DNA of 64,000 nucleotides from Candidatus Pelagibacter sp. (lineage in GTDB: Bacteria > Pseudomonadota > Alphaproteobacteria > Pelagibacterales > Pelagibacteraceae). Shown piece after piece: positions 11,305 to 21,627 of this stretch (positions are counted from its first letter, which is position 1; the number at the start of each line of letters is the position of its first letter). Both the position numbers and the translations under genes were made by a program. The stretch is from positions 47,839 through 111,838 of the forward strand of contig JAOISU010000002.1 of assembly GCA_028222445.1 (NCBI GenBank), given 5' to 3'. Below the pieces are notes generated by a model. That model saw nothing but the letters and a program-made list of their open reading frames with translations. It had not been told where the DNA came from and searched no databases.

Positions 11305-12196
11305 TCTCTCTCCACTTCTGTGCGTGATTGACACCAAGTAATGTTCCTTGAGCATTACAGTTTTTACATGGATCATTAGACCTTTTTCCTTGTAATAAGT
11401 CTATTCTATATTTTTTCATAATTTTTGATGTCCATATGTCAAAGACTTCTTCTTGCATCATGTTGCCCATTGTTTGTCGTCTCTGCCAGTCTTGTGGGCA
11501 TAAAAATACATCTCCATTCCAATCAATCAAAAATTGATATGAGGGATAATAACAAGTTGTATGAACATCATTTGCTATTTGGTTCCCTGTTTTGATTGTT
11601 CCAGCTCTATTAGTTAATTTCACTCCAAAGTTTTCTGTTTTTGTGTACCACCTATCTCTTAGTATTACAAATTCTTCAGGCACACCTGATTTTTTTAACA
11701 TGTCTTTAAATCTTTTAACCTGTTCAGGACCATCATACATGCTGATTAATAGCCTTGCTGCATTTGCATTATATAACTTCGTTATAGTTTTATGATTTAA
11801 AGGATCACCATTTGTTACAATTTCAATATCAGCAACTTTAGAAAGTTTATTTACAATATATTCAATATCTTTATGTAATAGAGGCTCGCCATATCCACAT
11901 AAAGCTAAAGAACCTTTAAATTTCATTTTTTTTAAATCATCATGAAGTTTATCTATTAATTTTTTAGACATTTTTTGGTATGTATCTGGTGCTACTTTGT
12001 TGTCAGACTTTGGACAAAAAGAACAAGAGCGATTGCAAACATCAATTAAGCTTAATTCTATCCATGTAGGTAATGGGACACCTTTAAATAAACTTATTCC
12101 ATCATCTACAATTAGCTTTCTTCTTCTAATGTTTTTTTTAATGGTTTCTTTTGGGTCTAAAGTTATTGGGGGATTGTTATGGCCAATGTTACTCAT
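11291..12196 (-). CDS. Radical SAM protein with SPASM/twitch-type C-terminus
   Basis: The radical SAM [4Fe-4S] motif is CX3CX2C at Cys54, Cys58, Cys61 (LIDVCNRSCSFCP), followed by LALCGYGEPLLHKDI and EIVTNGDP. The C-terminal part carries Cys215, Cys233 (DVFLCPQDW), Cys277 and Cys280 (DPCKNC), a layout for an auxiliary cluster as in SPASM/twitch enzymes, which often modify peptides or act on sugars. The N-terminal IGHNNPP stretch is a short motif I recall from the start of many alphaproteobacterial and phage proteins. Its ATG overlaps the last base of the MarR-type regulator gene, so the two form an operon. The substrate is unknown. Confidence 0.88.
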   Translation of the reverse strand: MSNIGHNNPPITLDPKETIKKNIRRRKLIVDDGISLFKGVPLPTWIELSLIDVCNRSCSFCPKSDNKVAPDTYQKMSKKLIDKLHDDLKKMKFKGSLALCGYGEPLLHKDIEYIVNKLSKVADIEIVTNGDPLNHKTITKLYNANAARLLISMYDGPEQVKRFKDMLKKSGVPEEFVILRDRWYTKTENFGVKLTNRAGTIKTGNQIANDVHTTCYYPSYQFLIDWNGDVFLCPQDWQRRQTMGNMMQEEVFDIWTSKIMKKYRIDLLQGKRSNDPCKNCNAQGTLLGVNHAQKWREIYKS

Positions 12197-12564
12197 TATA
12201 ATAGGTTGTGGTCAATTTTTTTTATAGGTTGATTTTTATGTTCATTCATATCTTTGTCATTAATTTCAAATTTTAGCTCATCATATTCTTTTAATTTTTT
12301 TTTCATAAAATCCATTGTAAGTTTTGTCTTAGATGAGATACCTTGAGGAGTTAAAAAATAGAGATAGTTAGACTTCTTTTTATTTCTATTAAAATTTTGT
12401 ATTTTAATTAAACCTTTCTTATGCAACTCCTTAATACAATAATTTAACTTGCCCAAACTAAACCCTAGTTCTTGCGCAAGTTTTCTTTGACTTGTCTCTG
12501 ATTTTCTTGATATTTTTATCAATATCTCAAGATAATCTTGTTTATTTTTTTTTATATTGTTCAA
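12196..12564 (-). CDS. MarR-family, EPS-associated-type transcriptional regulator
   Basis: Small winged-helix DNA-binding protein. The HTH runs over about residues 20-55 (SETSQRKLAQELGFSLGKLN, then YCIKELHKKGLIKI), with a wing ending in YLYFLTPQGI and a C-terminal helix. This architecture matches the group of MarR-like regulators named for association with exopolysaccharide loci. The start is TTG at 12564; no ATG exists before the HTH. That TTG lies inside a perfect 17-bp palindrome (12558-12574), suggesting autoregulation. It overlaps the downstream radical SAM gene by 1 nt. The promoter region (137 nt) is shared with the divergent aminotransferase. Confidence 0.85.
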   Translation of the reverse strand: MNNIKKNKQDYLEILIKISRKSETSQRKLAQELGFSLGKLNYCIKELHKKGLIKIQNFNRNKKKSNYLYFLTPQGISSKTKLTMDFMKKKLKEYDELKFEINDKDMNEHKNQPIKKIDHNLL

Positions 12565-12593
12565 TAATTGAACATACTATTTAAATGTTGAAC
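12558..12593. promoter_or_regulatory. Candidate operator with three TTGAAC half-sites
   Basis: 12558-12574 reads TGTTCAA-TAA-TTGAACA, a perfect palindrome with a 3-nt centre. A third half-site TTGAAC is at 12588-12593, exactly 20 bp after the second. The palindrome covers the TTG start of the MarR-type regulator in the divergent promoter region. MarR proteins bind such palindromes as dimers, so autorepression is a reasonable inference; binding is not shown. Confidence 0.45.
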
Positions 12594-12701
12594 GGTAAAG
12601 CTAAATTATATGAAATAAGATAACTAATACTTGTATTTCTAAACGTAAATGTCTAATAATTTACCTACAATACATACTAAATAATATAAAATTTCAAAAT
12701 T

Positions 12702-13922
12702 ATGTCTAATTTAATACTAAATGAGGGTTACCAAAAAAATAAGGTATTTTTTGAAGAAGGTTATAAAGATAAGATTAAATATCAAGGAAAATCCTATATA
12801 GATCTTTCTAATTGCGCTGGCAGTTTAATACTTGGTCACAACAGTAAAACTTACAGAGAAATTTTAAAAAAATACTTAAAAGTTAATGGCTCTAATTTTG
12901 CACACCCAAATAATTATGCTGTTAATTATTCGAAAACAATTAAGAAAATATTTCCTAGTTTTAAAAAAATTATTTTTTGTAATTCTGGTACAGAGGCAGT
13001 CACTAAAGCCCTAAGAATTAGTCGTGCTTTAAATAAAAAGGAATGTATAGTAAGTGTTGTAGGTAGTTGGCATGGTTCTGTTGATAGCCTACTTTTTCAA
13101 CCTGACAATAAACTTAAACCTAAATTTCTTTCTGATGGATTATCGAATAATGATAAAAAAAAAATTATATTTATTCCATATAACGATATTGAAATTTCAA
13201 AAAAAATATTAAATAAAAATAAAGCTAAAATAAACTCTTTAATTATTGAACCTATACAAGCTTGCTTACCATTAAATAATTCTAAGCATTACTTAAAATT
13301 TTTAGAAAATTTTTGCAAAAAAAATAATATTACATTAATTTTTGATGAAATTATTACTGGTATAAGATCTGACAGAAACAGTGTTCAAAAAAAATATAAT
13401 ATTAAACCTGATATTACAACTATTGGCAAAATAATAGGTGGTGGCATGCCAATAGGAGTGATAGGGATTTCAAAAAATGTTTACAGAAATATAGAGAAGA
13501 AGAAAATTTTTTATGGTGGCACATTTTCTGGAAATTCACTTTCGTCATTTGTTGGAAATGAGACTTTGAAATATTTAATGAAAAATAAAAAAATTATCCA
13601 AAAAATTAATGCAAAAAGTAAATACTTTCAAGATAATTTAAATAGATATATCTATCTTAATAAAATGAATTTAAAGATCTATAGGTATTCATCAATTCTT
13701 AGAATTGTTTATACTAAAAATAAAATAAACAATAGAACTCAAAGAGATTTTTTTGAAAATAAAATTTCAAAAAAAATAGGTAATTTTAAAAAATTTTTGT
13801 TTCAAAAAAAAATCTACTACCCGTCTAGTGGAATTATTTTTTTTTCAAATGCAACTAGCTTCAAAAATATTGATTATGTTATAAAGAATTTAAAGATTGG
13901 ATTTAAAAAGTATTTTAAATAA
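12702..13922 (+). CDS. Class III PLP-dependent aminotransferase (glutamate-1-semialdehyde aminomutase-like)
   Basis: Fold-type I PLP enzyme. Marks are the phosphate-binding NSGTEAVTKALR (about residues 94-105), the GSWHGS loop, the cofactor aspartate Asp215 in LIFDEIITGIRS, and the Schiff-base lysine Lys243 in TTIGKIIGGGMPIG. GTFSGNSLSSFVG follows, as in aminomutase-like members. The 406-aa length fits. The sequence is unusually rich in Lys, Asn and Ile, suggesting fast drift or acquisition. It is divergent from the MarR/radical SAM pair and may serve the same unknown pathway, for example an amino-sugar or surface compound. It is unlikely to be HemL, because Alphaproteobacteria make 5-aminolevulinate by another route. 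Confidence 0.85.
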   Translation: MSNLILNEGYQKNKVFFEEGYKDKIKYQGKSYIDLSNCAGSLILGHNSKTYREILKKYLKVNGSNFAHPNNYAVNYSKTIKKIFPSFKKIIFCNSGTEAVTKALRISRALNKKECIVSVVGSWHGSVDSLLFQPDNKLKPKFLSDGLSNNDKKKIIFIPYNDIEISKKILNKNKAKINSLIIEPIQACLPLNNSKHYLKFLENFCKKNNITLIFDEIITGIRSDRNSVQKKYNIKPDITTIGKIIGGGMPIGVIGISKNVYRNIEKKKIFYGGTFSGNSLSSFVGNETLKYLMKNKKIIQKINAKSKYFQDNLNRYIYLNKMNLKIYRYSSILRIVYTKNKINNRTQRDFFENKISKKIGNFKKFLFQKKIYYPSSGIIFFSNATSFKNIDYVIKNLKIGFKKYFK

Positions 13923-13967
13923 AATGATTTAAAGGATAATTTAAAAATCTTATAGGATAATATGGGA

Positions 13968-15368
13968 TTAAGAGTGTATTGCTCTTTTATCTACTGATAA
14001 GGCTGCTTCTTTTACTGCTTCTGAAAATGTTGGGTGTGCATGACATGTTCTTGCAACATCTTCAGCGCTAGCACCAAACTCCATTGCAACTCCAATTTCC
14101 CCAATTAATTCACCTGCATGAGGTCCAATAATATGTGCTCCTAAAACTCTATCTGTTTTTTCGTCAGCTAGGATTTTAACAAAACCTTCTGCTTCATCAA
14201 TTGCTTTGGCTCTTGAATTTGCCATAAATGAAAATTTACCAATTTTATATTTAATATTTGCTTCTTTTAATTGTTCTTCTGTTTTCCCAATTGAAGCAAC
14301 TTCTGGTGTTGTGTAAACAACTCCAGGAATAATATCATAATTAACATGTCCTGATTGTCCTGCGATATTTTCTGCAACTGCAATACCTTCGTCCTCTGCT
14401 TTGTGAGCAAGCATCGGTCCATCAATTACATCTCCAATAGCATATACATTCTTAATATTTGTTTGAAATGCTTTGTCAGTTTTTATTCTTTTCTTTTCAT
14501 CTAATTCAACACCAATTGCTTCTAAATTTAAATTATTAGTGTTAGGTTTTCTGCCAACAGATATAAGAACAACATCACAATCAAAATTTATTTTTTTTCC
14601 ATCTTTGTCAGATGTTGAAACACTAGCTCCATTGGTGTTTTTAGTAATTCCCTCTACTTTAGTTTGCATGTGGAAGTTAATTCCTTGTTTCTTTAATATT
14701 TTCATAAACTCTGTAGATATTTCTCTATCCATACCGGGAGTAATATGCTCTAAAAATTCAACCACATGTACTTCTGCACCTAATCTAGACCAAACAGACC
14801 CCATCTCTAATCCTATATAACCACCACCAACTACAACCATTTTTTTTGGCACAGTTTCTAAGGTTAGTGCTCCTGTTGAAGATACAATTATTTTTTCATC
14901 AAATTTAATACCTGGTAATGCAACTGGCACCGACCCTGTGCTAATTACTGTTTTATCTGTTTCAATTATGGTTTCTTTTTTTTGATCATCTAATATCGAG
15001 ATTTTATTTGCTGATTTAAAGCTTCCAGTACCTTTAAAATAAGTAACTTTGTTTTTCTTAAATAAAAACTCTACACCCTTAGTTAAAATTGTTACTGCTT
15101 TATCCTTATTTTGCATCATTTTTTGAAGATTAAGTTTTACCCCACTCACCTCAATACCAAGTTTAGAGAAATTTTGCGCCTTATGATAATTTTCAGAAAT
15201 ATTTAATAAATTTTTAGAAGGTATACACCCAACATTTAAACAAGTTCCACCTAATGAGCCTCTTGATTCTATACATGCAGTTTTAATTCCCAATTGCGCT
15301 AATCTTATTGCACACACATAACCTCCGGGACCACCACCTATTACAACTGCTTGAAATTTGTCTGACAT
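13968..15368 (-). CDS. lpdA: Dihydrolipoyl dehydrogenase (E3)
   Basis: FAD flavoprotein that reoxidises dihydrolipoyl groups of 2-oxoacid dehydrogenase complexes with NAD+. It shows the FAD site GGGPGGYVCAIRLAQLG, the redox disulfide Cys43/Cys48 in GGTCLNVGCIPSK, the NAD site VVGGGYIGLEMG, and the C-terminal His-Glu pair in HAHPTFSEA. Length 466 aa is normal. It is the last gene of the mdh-sucCDAB-lpd run, abutting sucB. As the pyruvate dehydrogenase genes at 39-43 kb have no E3 of their own, this E3 probably serves both complexes. Confidence 0.96.
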   Translation of the reverse strand: MSDKFQAVVIGGGPGGYVCAIRLAQLGIKTACIESRGSLGGTCLNVGCIPSKNLLNISENYHKAQNFSKLGIEVSGVKLNLQKMMQNKDKAVTILTKGVEFLFKKNKVTYFKGTGSFKSANKISILDDQKKETIIETDKTVISTGSVPVALPGIKFDEKIIVSSTGALTLETVPKKMVVVGGGYIGLEMGSVWSRLGAEVHVVEFLEHITPGMDREISTEFMKILKKQGINFHMQTKVEGITKNTNGASVSTSDKDGKKINFDCDVVLISVGRKPNTNNLNLEAIGVELDEKKRIKTDKAFQTNIKNVYAIGDVIDGPMLAHKAEDEGIAVAENIAGQSGHVNYDIIPGVVYTTPEVASIGKTEEQLKEANIKYKIGKFSFMANSRAKAIDEAEGFVKILADEKTDRVLGAHIIGPHAGELIGEIGVAMEFGASAEDVARTCHAHPTFSEAVKEAALSVDKRAIHS

Positions 15369-16646
15369 TTAAATATTTAAAAACAACCTTCTTGGATCCT
15401 CTAAATTTTCTTTAACCATTTTTAAGAACGATACTGACTCTTTTCCATCTATAATTCTGTGATCATAAGACAAGGCAAGATACATGATGGGTCTAATTTT
15501 AATCTCACCATCAACTACCATTGGTCTTTCAACTATATTATGCATACCTAACACACCAGATTGAGGTAAGTTTAATATTGGAGTAGATAACATTGAACCA
15601 TAAACTCCACCATTGCTAATTGTAAAGGTTCCACCCTGAAGGTCCTCTATGGTTATTTTTCCATCTCTTGCTTTTTCAGAAATAGTTTTAATATTTTTTT
15701 CAATATCTGCAAATGATAACTGATCAGCATCTCTTAATACTGGTACCACTAATCCCTTTTCAGTTCCTACTGCAAAGCTCATATTATAATAATTTTTATA
15801 AATAATTTCATCTCCGTCAATTTCAGCATTAACTGATGGATACATTTTTAGTGCAGCAACACATGCTTTTACAAAAAATGACATAAACCCTAATTTAATT
15901 CCATACCTGCTTTGGAAATCTTCCTGGTTCTCTTTTCTCATTTCTATTATACCGGTCATATCAACTTCGTTAAATGTTGTTAATAATGCTGCATTTTCTT
16001 GTGCTTGTTTTAATCTTTTTGCAATTGTCTGTCTAAGCCTAGACATTTTAATTCTCTCTTCTTGACCATATTTAATTTTTCTTTCTGATGGCTGAGGGTT
16101 TTCTCCCATCATGCTAATTAGATCACCTTTAAGAATTCTACCTTCTTTACCAGAGCCACTAACTTTTTTTAAATCAATTTTATTTTCAACTGCCATTTTT
16201 CTTACTGCTGGTGAAAGTACTTCATTATTTTTATTTGAAGAATCGGTTTTTTCTTCTTTAACTTCATTGGTTAATATTAAAGGTTCTTCCTCTTCAGGTT
16301 CTTCAAAAACTTTAAGAATTTCTTTTTTAATTTCTAAATTAACTACATTATTTTCAGTTTTTTTAGGTTCAATTTTTGTAATTATTTTTTTTTCAGATGG
16401 TTGAGTTCCATTTTGACTTATCGTACCAAGAAGAGCTCCCACTTCTACGGTTTCACCATCTTTTGAATTTATTTCAGATAAAACTCCATCTATTGGAGAT
16501 GGAACTTCTAAATTAACTTTGTCAGTTTCTAACTCTACAATTGCTTCATCGGCTTCAACTGTGTCACCTTCATTTTTAAGCCATTTAGCAACTGTTGCCT
16601 CTGTTATGCTCTCACCCAAAACTGGTACTAAAATTTTTTCACTCAT
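15369..16646 (-). CDS. sucB: 2-oxoglutarate dehydrogenase E2, dihydrolipoamide succinyltransferase
   Basis: Core of the 2-oxoglutarate dehydrogenase complex. One N-terminal lipoyl domain carries Lys43 in [15 protein letters not shown] long acidic/lysine-rich linker follows, then the E1/E3-binding domain ([16 protein letters not shown]) and the catalytic acyltransferase domain ending with [17 protein letters not shown] and EDPRRLF. The [12 protein letters not shown]-terminus distinguishes SucB from pyruvate E2. Length 425 aa is typical. It lies 2 nt from sucA and abuts lpdA. Confidence 0.96.
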   Translation of the reverse strand: MSEKILVPVLGESITEATVAKWLKNEGDTVEADEAIVELETDKVNLEVPSPIDGVLSEINSKDGETVEVGALLGTISQNGTQPSEKKIITKIEPKKTENNVVNLEIKKEILKVFEEPEEEEPLILTNEVKEEKTDSSNKNNEVLSPAVRKMAVENKIDLKKVSGSGKEGRILKGDLISMMGENPQPSERKIKYGQEERIKMSRLRQTIAKRLKQAQENAALLTTFNEVDMTGIIEMRKENQEDFQSRYGIKLGFMSFFVKACVAALKMYPSVNAEIDGDEIIYKNYYNMSFAVGTEKGLVVPVLRDADQLSFADIEKNIKTISEKARDGKITIEDLQGGTFTISNGGVYGSMLSTPILNLPQSGVLGMHNIVERPMVVDGEIKIRPIMYLALSYDHRIIDGKESVSFLKMVKENLEDPRRLFLNI

Positions 16647-16648
16647 TT

Positions 16649-19555
16649 TTATTCAAAAACCTTGTTAATAATCTCTTGTTGTTGTGAAATGTGTCTTTTT
16701 GCATATCCTGTTGCTGGAGATGCATCTGGACTTCTTCCTATATAAGAAATTTTACTATTATTAGCGTTAATAGTTTCTAATGTCCATTGTATATAGTCTC
16801 TTACTGAGAACCATCCGCCCATATTTTTTGGTTCTTCCTGGCACCAATAAAACTTAGCATTTTTAGCGTAAGGTTTAAGTTCCTTTACAAGAGTTTTTGC
16901 AGGAAATGGATATAGCTGTTCAATTCTGAACAATATTACATCATCTATTTTAAGTTTTTCTCTAGCATCTAATAAATCAAAGTAAACTTTACCTGAGCAC
17001 ATTATTACTTTTTTAATCTCTGAAGCTTTTCTTAATTTTATAAAACCATTAGTTTTTGAGTCCACAGCATGGTCCCATAATATTCTATGAAATGAATTTT
17101 CTTTATTAAAATCTTCTAAATTTGAAACACAATACTTGTTTCTTAATAAAGATTTTGGTGTCATCATAATTAATGGTTTTCTAAAATCTCTATGCATTTG
17201 TCTTCTTAGTGCATGAAAATAATTTGCAGGAGTAGTGCAATTCATTACTTGCATGTTGTCATTAGAACATAGTTGTAAAAATCTTTCTAAACGAGCTGAT
17301 GAATGTTCTGGGCCTTGACCTTCATATCCATGTGGTAAAAGCATTACTAAACCTGATGCTCTTGTCCATTTTCTTTCTCCTGATGCAATAAATTGATCTA
17401 TTACTACTTGTGCTCCATTAGCAAAATCTCCGAACTGAGCTTCCCATATTGTAAGTGTGTTAGGTTCAACAAGACTGTAACCATACTCAAAACCAAGAAC
17501 TGCTAATTCTGATAAAAAGCTGTCGACTACTTCAAATTGCTTTTGATTTTTTGAAATATTATTTAAAGGGACATAACGACTATTATCTTTTTGATTTCTT
17601 AAAACAGAATGTCTCTGGCTAAAAGTTCCTCTACCAGAATCTTGGCCAACTAGCCTAACTGGATATCCTTCTTCTAATAAAGATCCAAATGCCAACGCTT
17701 CTGCAGTTGACCAGTCTATGTTTGATCCATTTTCGACTGCTTTTTTTCTTGAGTCTAGTATTTTGGTTATTGTTTTATGTAAATTTAATTTTTCAGAATA
17801 AGAATTTATTTTTTCTGAAATCTCTAAAAGTTTTTTAGTATCTGCACCTGTTACTCCTCTTTTATCTTTTCCTTTTTCAGGTTTATATGCTGACCATGTG
17901 CCTTCAAACCATTCTATTTGAGGCTTATAATTTTTGGCATTTTTAAATTGATCATCAAGTAAATTTTTAAATTCTTTTATTGAGTTTTCTAAAATATTAT
18001 TAGTAATTGTATTCTCAGATATCAATTTATTCCCATAAACATTTACTACAGAGGGATGTGATCTAATTTTTTCATACATCAATGGCTGAGTAAATGAAGG
18101 CTCATCTCCTTCATTATGACCAAATCTTCTATAGCAAATCAAGTCTATAACCACGTCTCTATTAAATTTTAATCTAAACTCTGTAGCTATTCTTGCCGCA
18201 TAAACGACAGCTTCTGGGTCATCTCCATTAGCATGAATAATTGGAGCATCAACCATTTTTGCTACATCAGATGGATAAGGTGAAGATCGTGCAAATCTTG
18301 GACTTGTTGTAAAACCTATTTGGTTATTAACAATAATATGAATTGTTCCACCAGTGTTATGACCTGGTAATCCAGACATTGCAAAACATTCGGCTACCAC
18401 ACCTTGGCCTGCAAATGCAGCATCACCATGTATCAATATGGGTATTACTTTGTTTCTCTCTTTATCTTTGTGAAAAAATTGTTTTGCTCTTGTTTGCCCA
18501 AGAACTACTGGATTAACTGCCTCTAAGTGAGATGGGTTATCTGTTAAACTAACGTGTACAGAGTTTCCATCAAAATCTCTATTTGAAGATGCGCCTAAAT
18601 GATACTTAACATCTCCAGCTCCTTCTTCTGATGATGCATTAATTTCTCCAGCAAATTCATTAAATATTCTTTTATATGATTTCTGCAAAACATTCGCTAA
18701 TACATTCAGTCTACCTCTATGTGACATTCCAATCTTAACCTCTTTGACTGCAGACTGGCCACTAATCTTAATTATTTGTTCCAAAGCGGGAATTAAACTT
18801 TCTGCACCATCTAGTCCAAATCTTTTTGTTCCTACATATTTTTTATGTAAAAATTTTTCAAAACCTTCTGCTTGTATTAATTTATTTAAAATTGCTTCTT
18901 TACCATTTTTTGTAAAATTTAAGTTGTCTTCTGACTTTTCAATCCGATCTCTAAACCATTTTCTTTCAGTTGGATTTGATATATGCATATATTCATATCC
19001 AATTGGCCCACAGTAAGTTTTTTTCAAAAATACTAATATTTCTTTTATATTCGATTGATCTTTATTTATAACACCACCTAAATAAATATTTTTTTGATAG
19101 TCACTTTTTTTAAAACCAAAAGACTCTGGATGCAGTTCATCTAGATAATCTGACTGTAATAATTGCAATGGATCTAATTTAGCTATGAGATGTCCTCTTT
19201 GTCTATATGATCTAATCATAGAGACCGCTTTAATTGAGTCTTCATTTGATTTAGATAAATTTATTTGACCTACATTAGCTTGCTGAGTATTGCCTGATGG
19301 ACTTTCTTCTTCTTGTTCAATTTTTTTTTGAAGTTCATCTATATCAATTTTATTTTTTAAGCCCCAAGATGGTCCATTAATTTCCTTAGCAATCATACTT
19401 AAGTCTTCGCCTATACCTTCAAAGTAATGCTGCCAACTTTCTGGGAGATCTTTATCTTTATTGATAAATTTCAAATACATTTGTTCTATAAATGCACTAT
19501 TTGATTTACTAAGAAATGACGTTTTTTCGAATTCGAGATTTTTTGATGATGACAT
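16649..19555 (-). CDS. sucA: 2-oxoglutarate dehydrogenase E1
   Basis: Thiamine-diphosphate-dependent E1 that decarboxylates 2-oxoglutarate and passes succinyl to SucB. The N-terminal extension typical of SucA is present ([20 protein letters not shown], then WQHYFEG), followed by [16 protein letters not shown], the ThDP-binding [13 protein letters not shown] and the C-terminal [39 protein letters not shown]. Length 968 aa is in the normal range. A 34-nt gap separates it from sucD. Confidence 0.97.
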   Translation of the reverse strand: MSSSKNLEFEKTSFLSKSNSAFIEQMYLKFINKDKDLPESWQHYFEGIGEDLSMIAKEINGPSWGLKNKIDIDELQKKIEQEEESPSGNTQQANVGQINLSKSNEDSIKAVSMIRSYRQRGHLIAKLDPLQLLQSDYLDELHPESFGFKKSDYQKNIYLGGVINKDQSNIKEILVFLKKTYCGPIGYEYMHISNPTERKWFRDRIEKSEDNLNFTKNGKEAILNKLIQAEGFEKFLHKKYVGTKRFGLDGAESLIPALEQIIKISGQSAVKEVKIGMSHRGRLNVLANVLQKSYKRIFNEFAGEINASSEEGAGDVKYHLGASSNRDFDGNSVHVSLTDNPSHLEAVNPVVLGQTRAKQFFHKDKERNKVIPILIHGDAAFAGQGVVAECFAMSGLPGHNTGGTIHIIVNNQIGFTTSPRFARSSPYPSDVAKMVDAPIIHANGDDPEAVVYAARIATEFRLKFNRDVVIDLICYRRFGHNEGDEPSFTQPLMYEKIRSHPSVVNVYGNKLISENTITNNILENSIKEFKNLLDDQFKNAKNYKPQIEWFEGTWSAYKPEKGKDKRGVTGADTKKLLEISEKINSYSEKLNLHKTITKILDSRKKAVENGSNIDWSTAEALAFGSLLEEGYPVRLVGQDSGRGTFSQRHSVLRNQKDNSRYVPLNNISKNQKQFEVVDSFLSELAVLGFEYGYSLVEPNTLTIWEAQFGDFANGAQVVIDQFIASGERKWTRASGLVMLLPHGYEGQGPEHSSARLERFLQLCSNDNMQVMNCTTPANYFHALRRQMHRDFRKPLIMMTPKSLLRNKYCVSNLEDFNKENSFHRILWDHAVDSKTNGFIKLRKASEIKKVIMCSGKVYFDLLDAREKLKIDDVILFRIEQLYPFPAKTLVKELKPYAKNAKFYWCQEEPKNMGGWFSVRDYIQWTLETINANNSKISYIGRSPDASPATGYAKRHISQQQEIINKVFE

Positions 19556-19589
19556 CTATTTTATTGATATAATATCAGATAAATAATTT

Positions 19590-20465
19590 TCAATTAGATA
19601 ATTTATTAAATAATGTTTTTCCTAGTTCAGATGGTGATTTTGCAATTGTAATCCCACATTCTTCCATTTTTTTAATCTTATCTTCTGCCCCACCCTTACC
19701 ACCAGAGATAATAGCTCCAGCGTGCCCCATAGTTCTTCCTGGGGGTGCTGTTATTCCAGCAACAAACCCAACCATAGGTTTTTTTATTTTGTGGTTTTTA
19801 ACAAATTCAGCTGCTTCTTCTTCTGCAGAGCCACCTATTTCTCCTATCATAAGAATAGATTCCGTCTCATCATCATTTAAAAATAAATCCAAACAATCAA
19901 TAAAGTTTGTTCCATTTATTGGATCTCCACCAATTCCTATACAAGTAGATTGTCCTAATCCATTTTCAGTTGTTTGAGCAACTGCTTCATAAGTTAAAGT
20001 TCCAGATCTTGAAACAATTCCCACCGAGCCTTTTTTGTGTATATTTCCAGGCATAATCCCAATTTTACATTCATCAGGAGTAATTATTCCTGGACAGTTA
20101 GGTCCTATCAATCGACTTTTTGAACTATTTAGCTTTTGTTTAACACGAAGCATATCTTGAATTGGTATACCTTCAGTAATACAAACTATAAGCTCAATAG
20201 ATGCATCAATAGCTTCTATTATTGCTGCTGCAGCAAATTTTGCTGGCACATAAATCATTGTGGCATCTGCTCCAACTTCTTGTTTGGCATCAGCTACTGT
20301 ATTAAATACTGGACGATCAAGATGTTTTTGTCCTCCTTTTTTTGGAGTAACTCCACCAACAAGATTTGTTCCATATTTTATGGCTTGCTCTGAATGAAAA
20401 GTTCCATGAGCACCTGTAAAACCCTGGCATATAACTTTTGTATTTTTATTTATTAAAACTGACAT
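19590..20465 (-). CDS. sucD: Succinyl-CoA synthetase alpha subunit
   Basis: Forms succinyl-CoA from succinate, or the reverse with ATP/GTP gain, together with SucC. The CoA-binding Rossmann domain is at the start ([19 protein letters not shown]). The phosphohistidine lies in [18 protein letters not shown] near the C-terminus. [10 protein letters not shown] and [17 protein letters not shown] are further signature stretches. Length 291 aa is normal. It follows sucC with 1 nt between stop and start. Confidence 0.97.
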   Translation of the reverse strand: MSVLINKNTKVICQGFTGAHGTFHSEQAIKYGTNLVGGVTPKKGGQKHLDRPVFNTVADAKQEVGADATMIYVPAKFAAAAIIEAIDASIELIVCITEGIPIQDMLRVKQKLNSSKSRLIGPNCPGIITPDECKIGIMPGNIHKKGSVGIVSRSGTLTYEAVAQTTENGLGQSTCIGIGGDPINGTNFIDCLDLFLNDDETESILMIGEIGGSAEEEAAEFVKNHKIKKPMVGFVAGITAPPGRTMGHAGAIISGGKGGAEDKIKKMEECGITIAKSPSELGKTLFNKLSN

Positions 20466-20466
20466 A

Positions 20467-21627
20467 TTATTTTATTGCCTTTACAATTTTTTGAGCTGCG
20501 TCATCTAGGTTTTCAGCTGAAATCAATTTTAGCCCCGAATTATCTAAAATTTCTTTTCCTTCTTTAAAGTTAGTGCCAGCAAGTCTTACAACTAATGGAA
20601 CACTTATATTTATTTCTTTAGCAGCATCCACAACACCTTGTGCAAGGACATCACATCTCATAATTCCCCCAAATATATTTATTAAGATTCCTTTAACATT
20701 TTTATCTGAAAGAATAATCTTAAGGGCAGCTGAAACTTTTTCTTTTGAAGCTCCTCCACCAACATCTAAAAAGTTTGCTGGCTCTTCACCATATAATTTG
20801 ATTATATCCATTGTTGCCATTGCAAGACCTGCTCCATTGACCATGCAGCCAATACTTCCATCTAACTTTATGTAAGCAAGATCGTGTTTACTCGCATCTA
20901 TTTCTGCAGGATCTTCTTCATTTAAATCTCTAAGCTCGATTATTTCAGGATGTCTAAATAAAGCATTAGAGTCAAAATTAACTTTTGCATCTAAACAAAT
21001 TATTTTTTTTTCTTTAGTTAATATTAGTGGGTTAACTTCAACCATGTTGGCGTCTGTACCTAAAAACATTTTATATACTGATTTTATCAGTGCTATTGCT
21101 TGTTTTTTTGCATCATCCGCTAAAGCATAAATTGCAATTATTTTTTCACAGTCAGCATCAGAAATTTCATCAGAAATATCTATTTTAGTTGTTATAATTT
21201 TATCTGGAGTTTTTTCTGCAACTTCTTCAATGTCCATTCCGCCTTGATCGCTGGATATAAATACAATTTTTGAACTTGCTCTATCTACTAAACAAGATAA
21301 ATAAAATTCTTTATCAATATTAGAGGACTCTTCTACATATAATCTTTTTACTTCTCTTCCTGCTGGGCCAGTTTGATGTGTTACGAGTGTTTTTCCAAGC
21401 AATTCTTTTGCAGCAACACTTAATTCATCTATTGTATTTAAAATTTTTACACCTCCAGCTTTACCTCGTCCACCAGCATGAATTTGTGCTTTTAAAACAA
21501 ATTTTTCTGTTTTTAAAGATTTTACTTTTTCAATTAAGTCTTCAACTGTAAACGCAAAAACTCCTTCAGGAACTACCGCTCCATATTTTTTTAGAATTTG
21601 TTTGGCCTGGTGTTCGTGAATATTCAT
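20467..21627 (-). CDS. sucC: Succinyl-CoA synthetase beta subunit, ADP-forming type
   Basis: ATP-grasp subunit of succinyl-CoA synthetase. [20 protein letters not shown] is the classical start; [15 protein letters not shown] and the [12 protein letters not shown] and [15 protein letters not shown] stretches mark the nucleotide and CoA-ligase-like parts. At 386 aa it has the usual length. Its start overlaps the last base of the mdh stop, so the TCA-cycle genes are translationally close. Confidence 0.97.
   Translation of the reverse strand: MNIHEHQAKQILKKYGAVVPEGVFAFTVEDLIEKVKSLKTEKFVLKAQIHAGGRGKAGGVKILNTIDELSVAAKELLGKTLVTHQTGPAGREVKRLYVEESSNIDKEFYLSCLVDRASSKIVFISSDQGGMDIEEVAEKTPDKIITTKIDISDEISDADCEKIIAIYALADDAKKQAIALIKSVYKMFLGTDANMVEVNPLILTKEKKIICLDAKVNFDSNALFRHPEIIELRDLNEEDPAEIDASKHDLAYIKLDGSIGCMVNGAGLAMATMDIIKLYGEEPANFLDVGGGASKEKVSAALKIILSDKNVKGILINIFGGIMRCDVLAQGVVDAAKEINISVPLVVRLAGTNFKEGKEILDNSGLKLISAENLDDAAQKIVKAIK

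Noticed and set aside
12702..13922. hemL (glutamate-1-semialdehyde aminomutase)
   Set aside because: The fold and motifs match the wider class III group, but the sequence is divergent and Alphaproteobacteria make 5-aminolevulinate from glycine and succinyl-CoA, so the specific name is not justified.
13923..13967. Repeat AGGATAAT occurring twice between the aminotransferase and lpdA
   Set aside because: Two 8-nt copies in AT-rich DNA with no symmetry; most likely chance.
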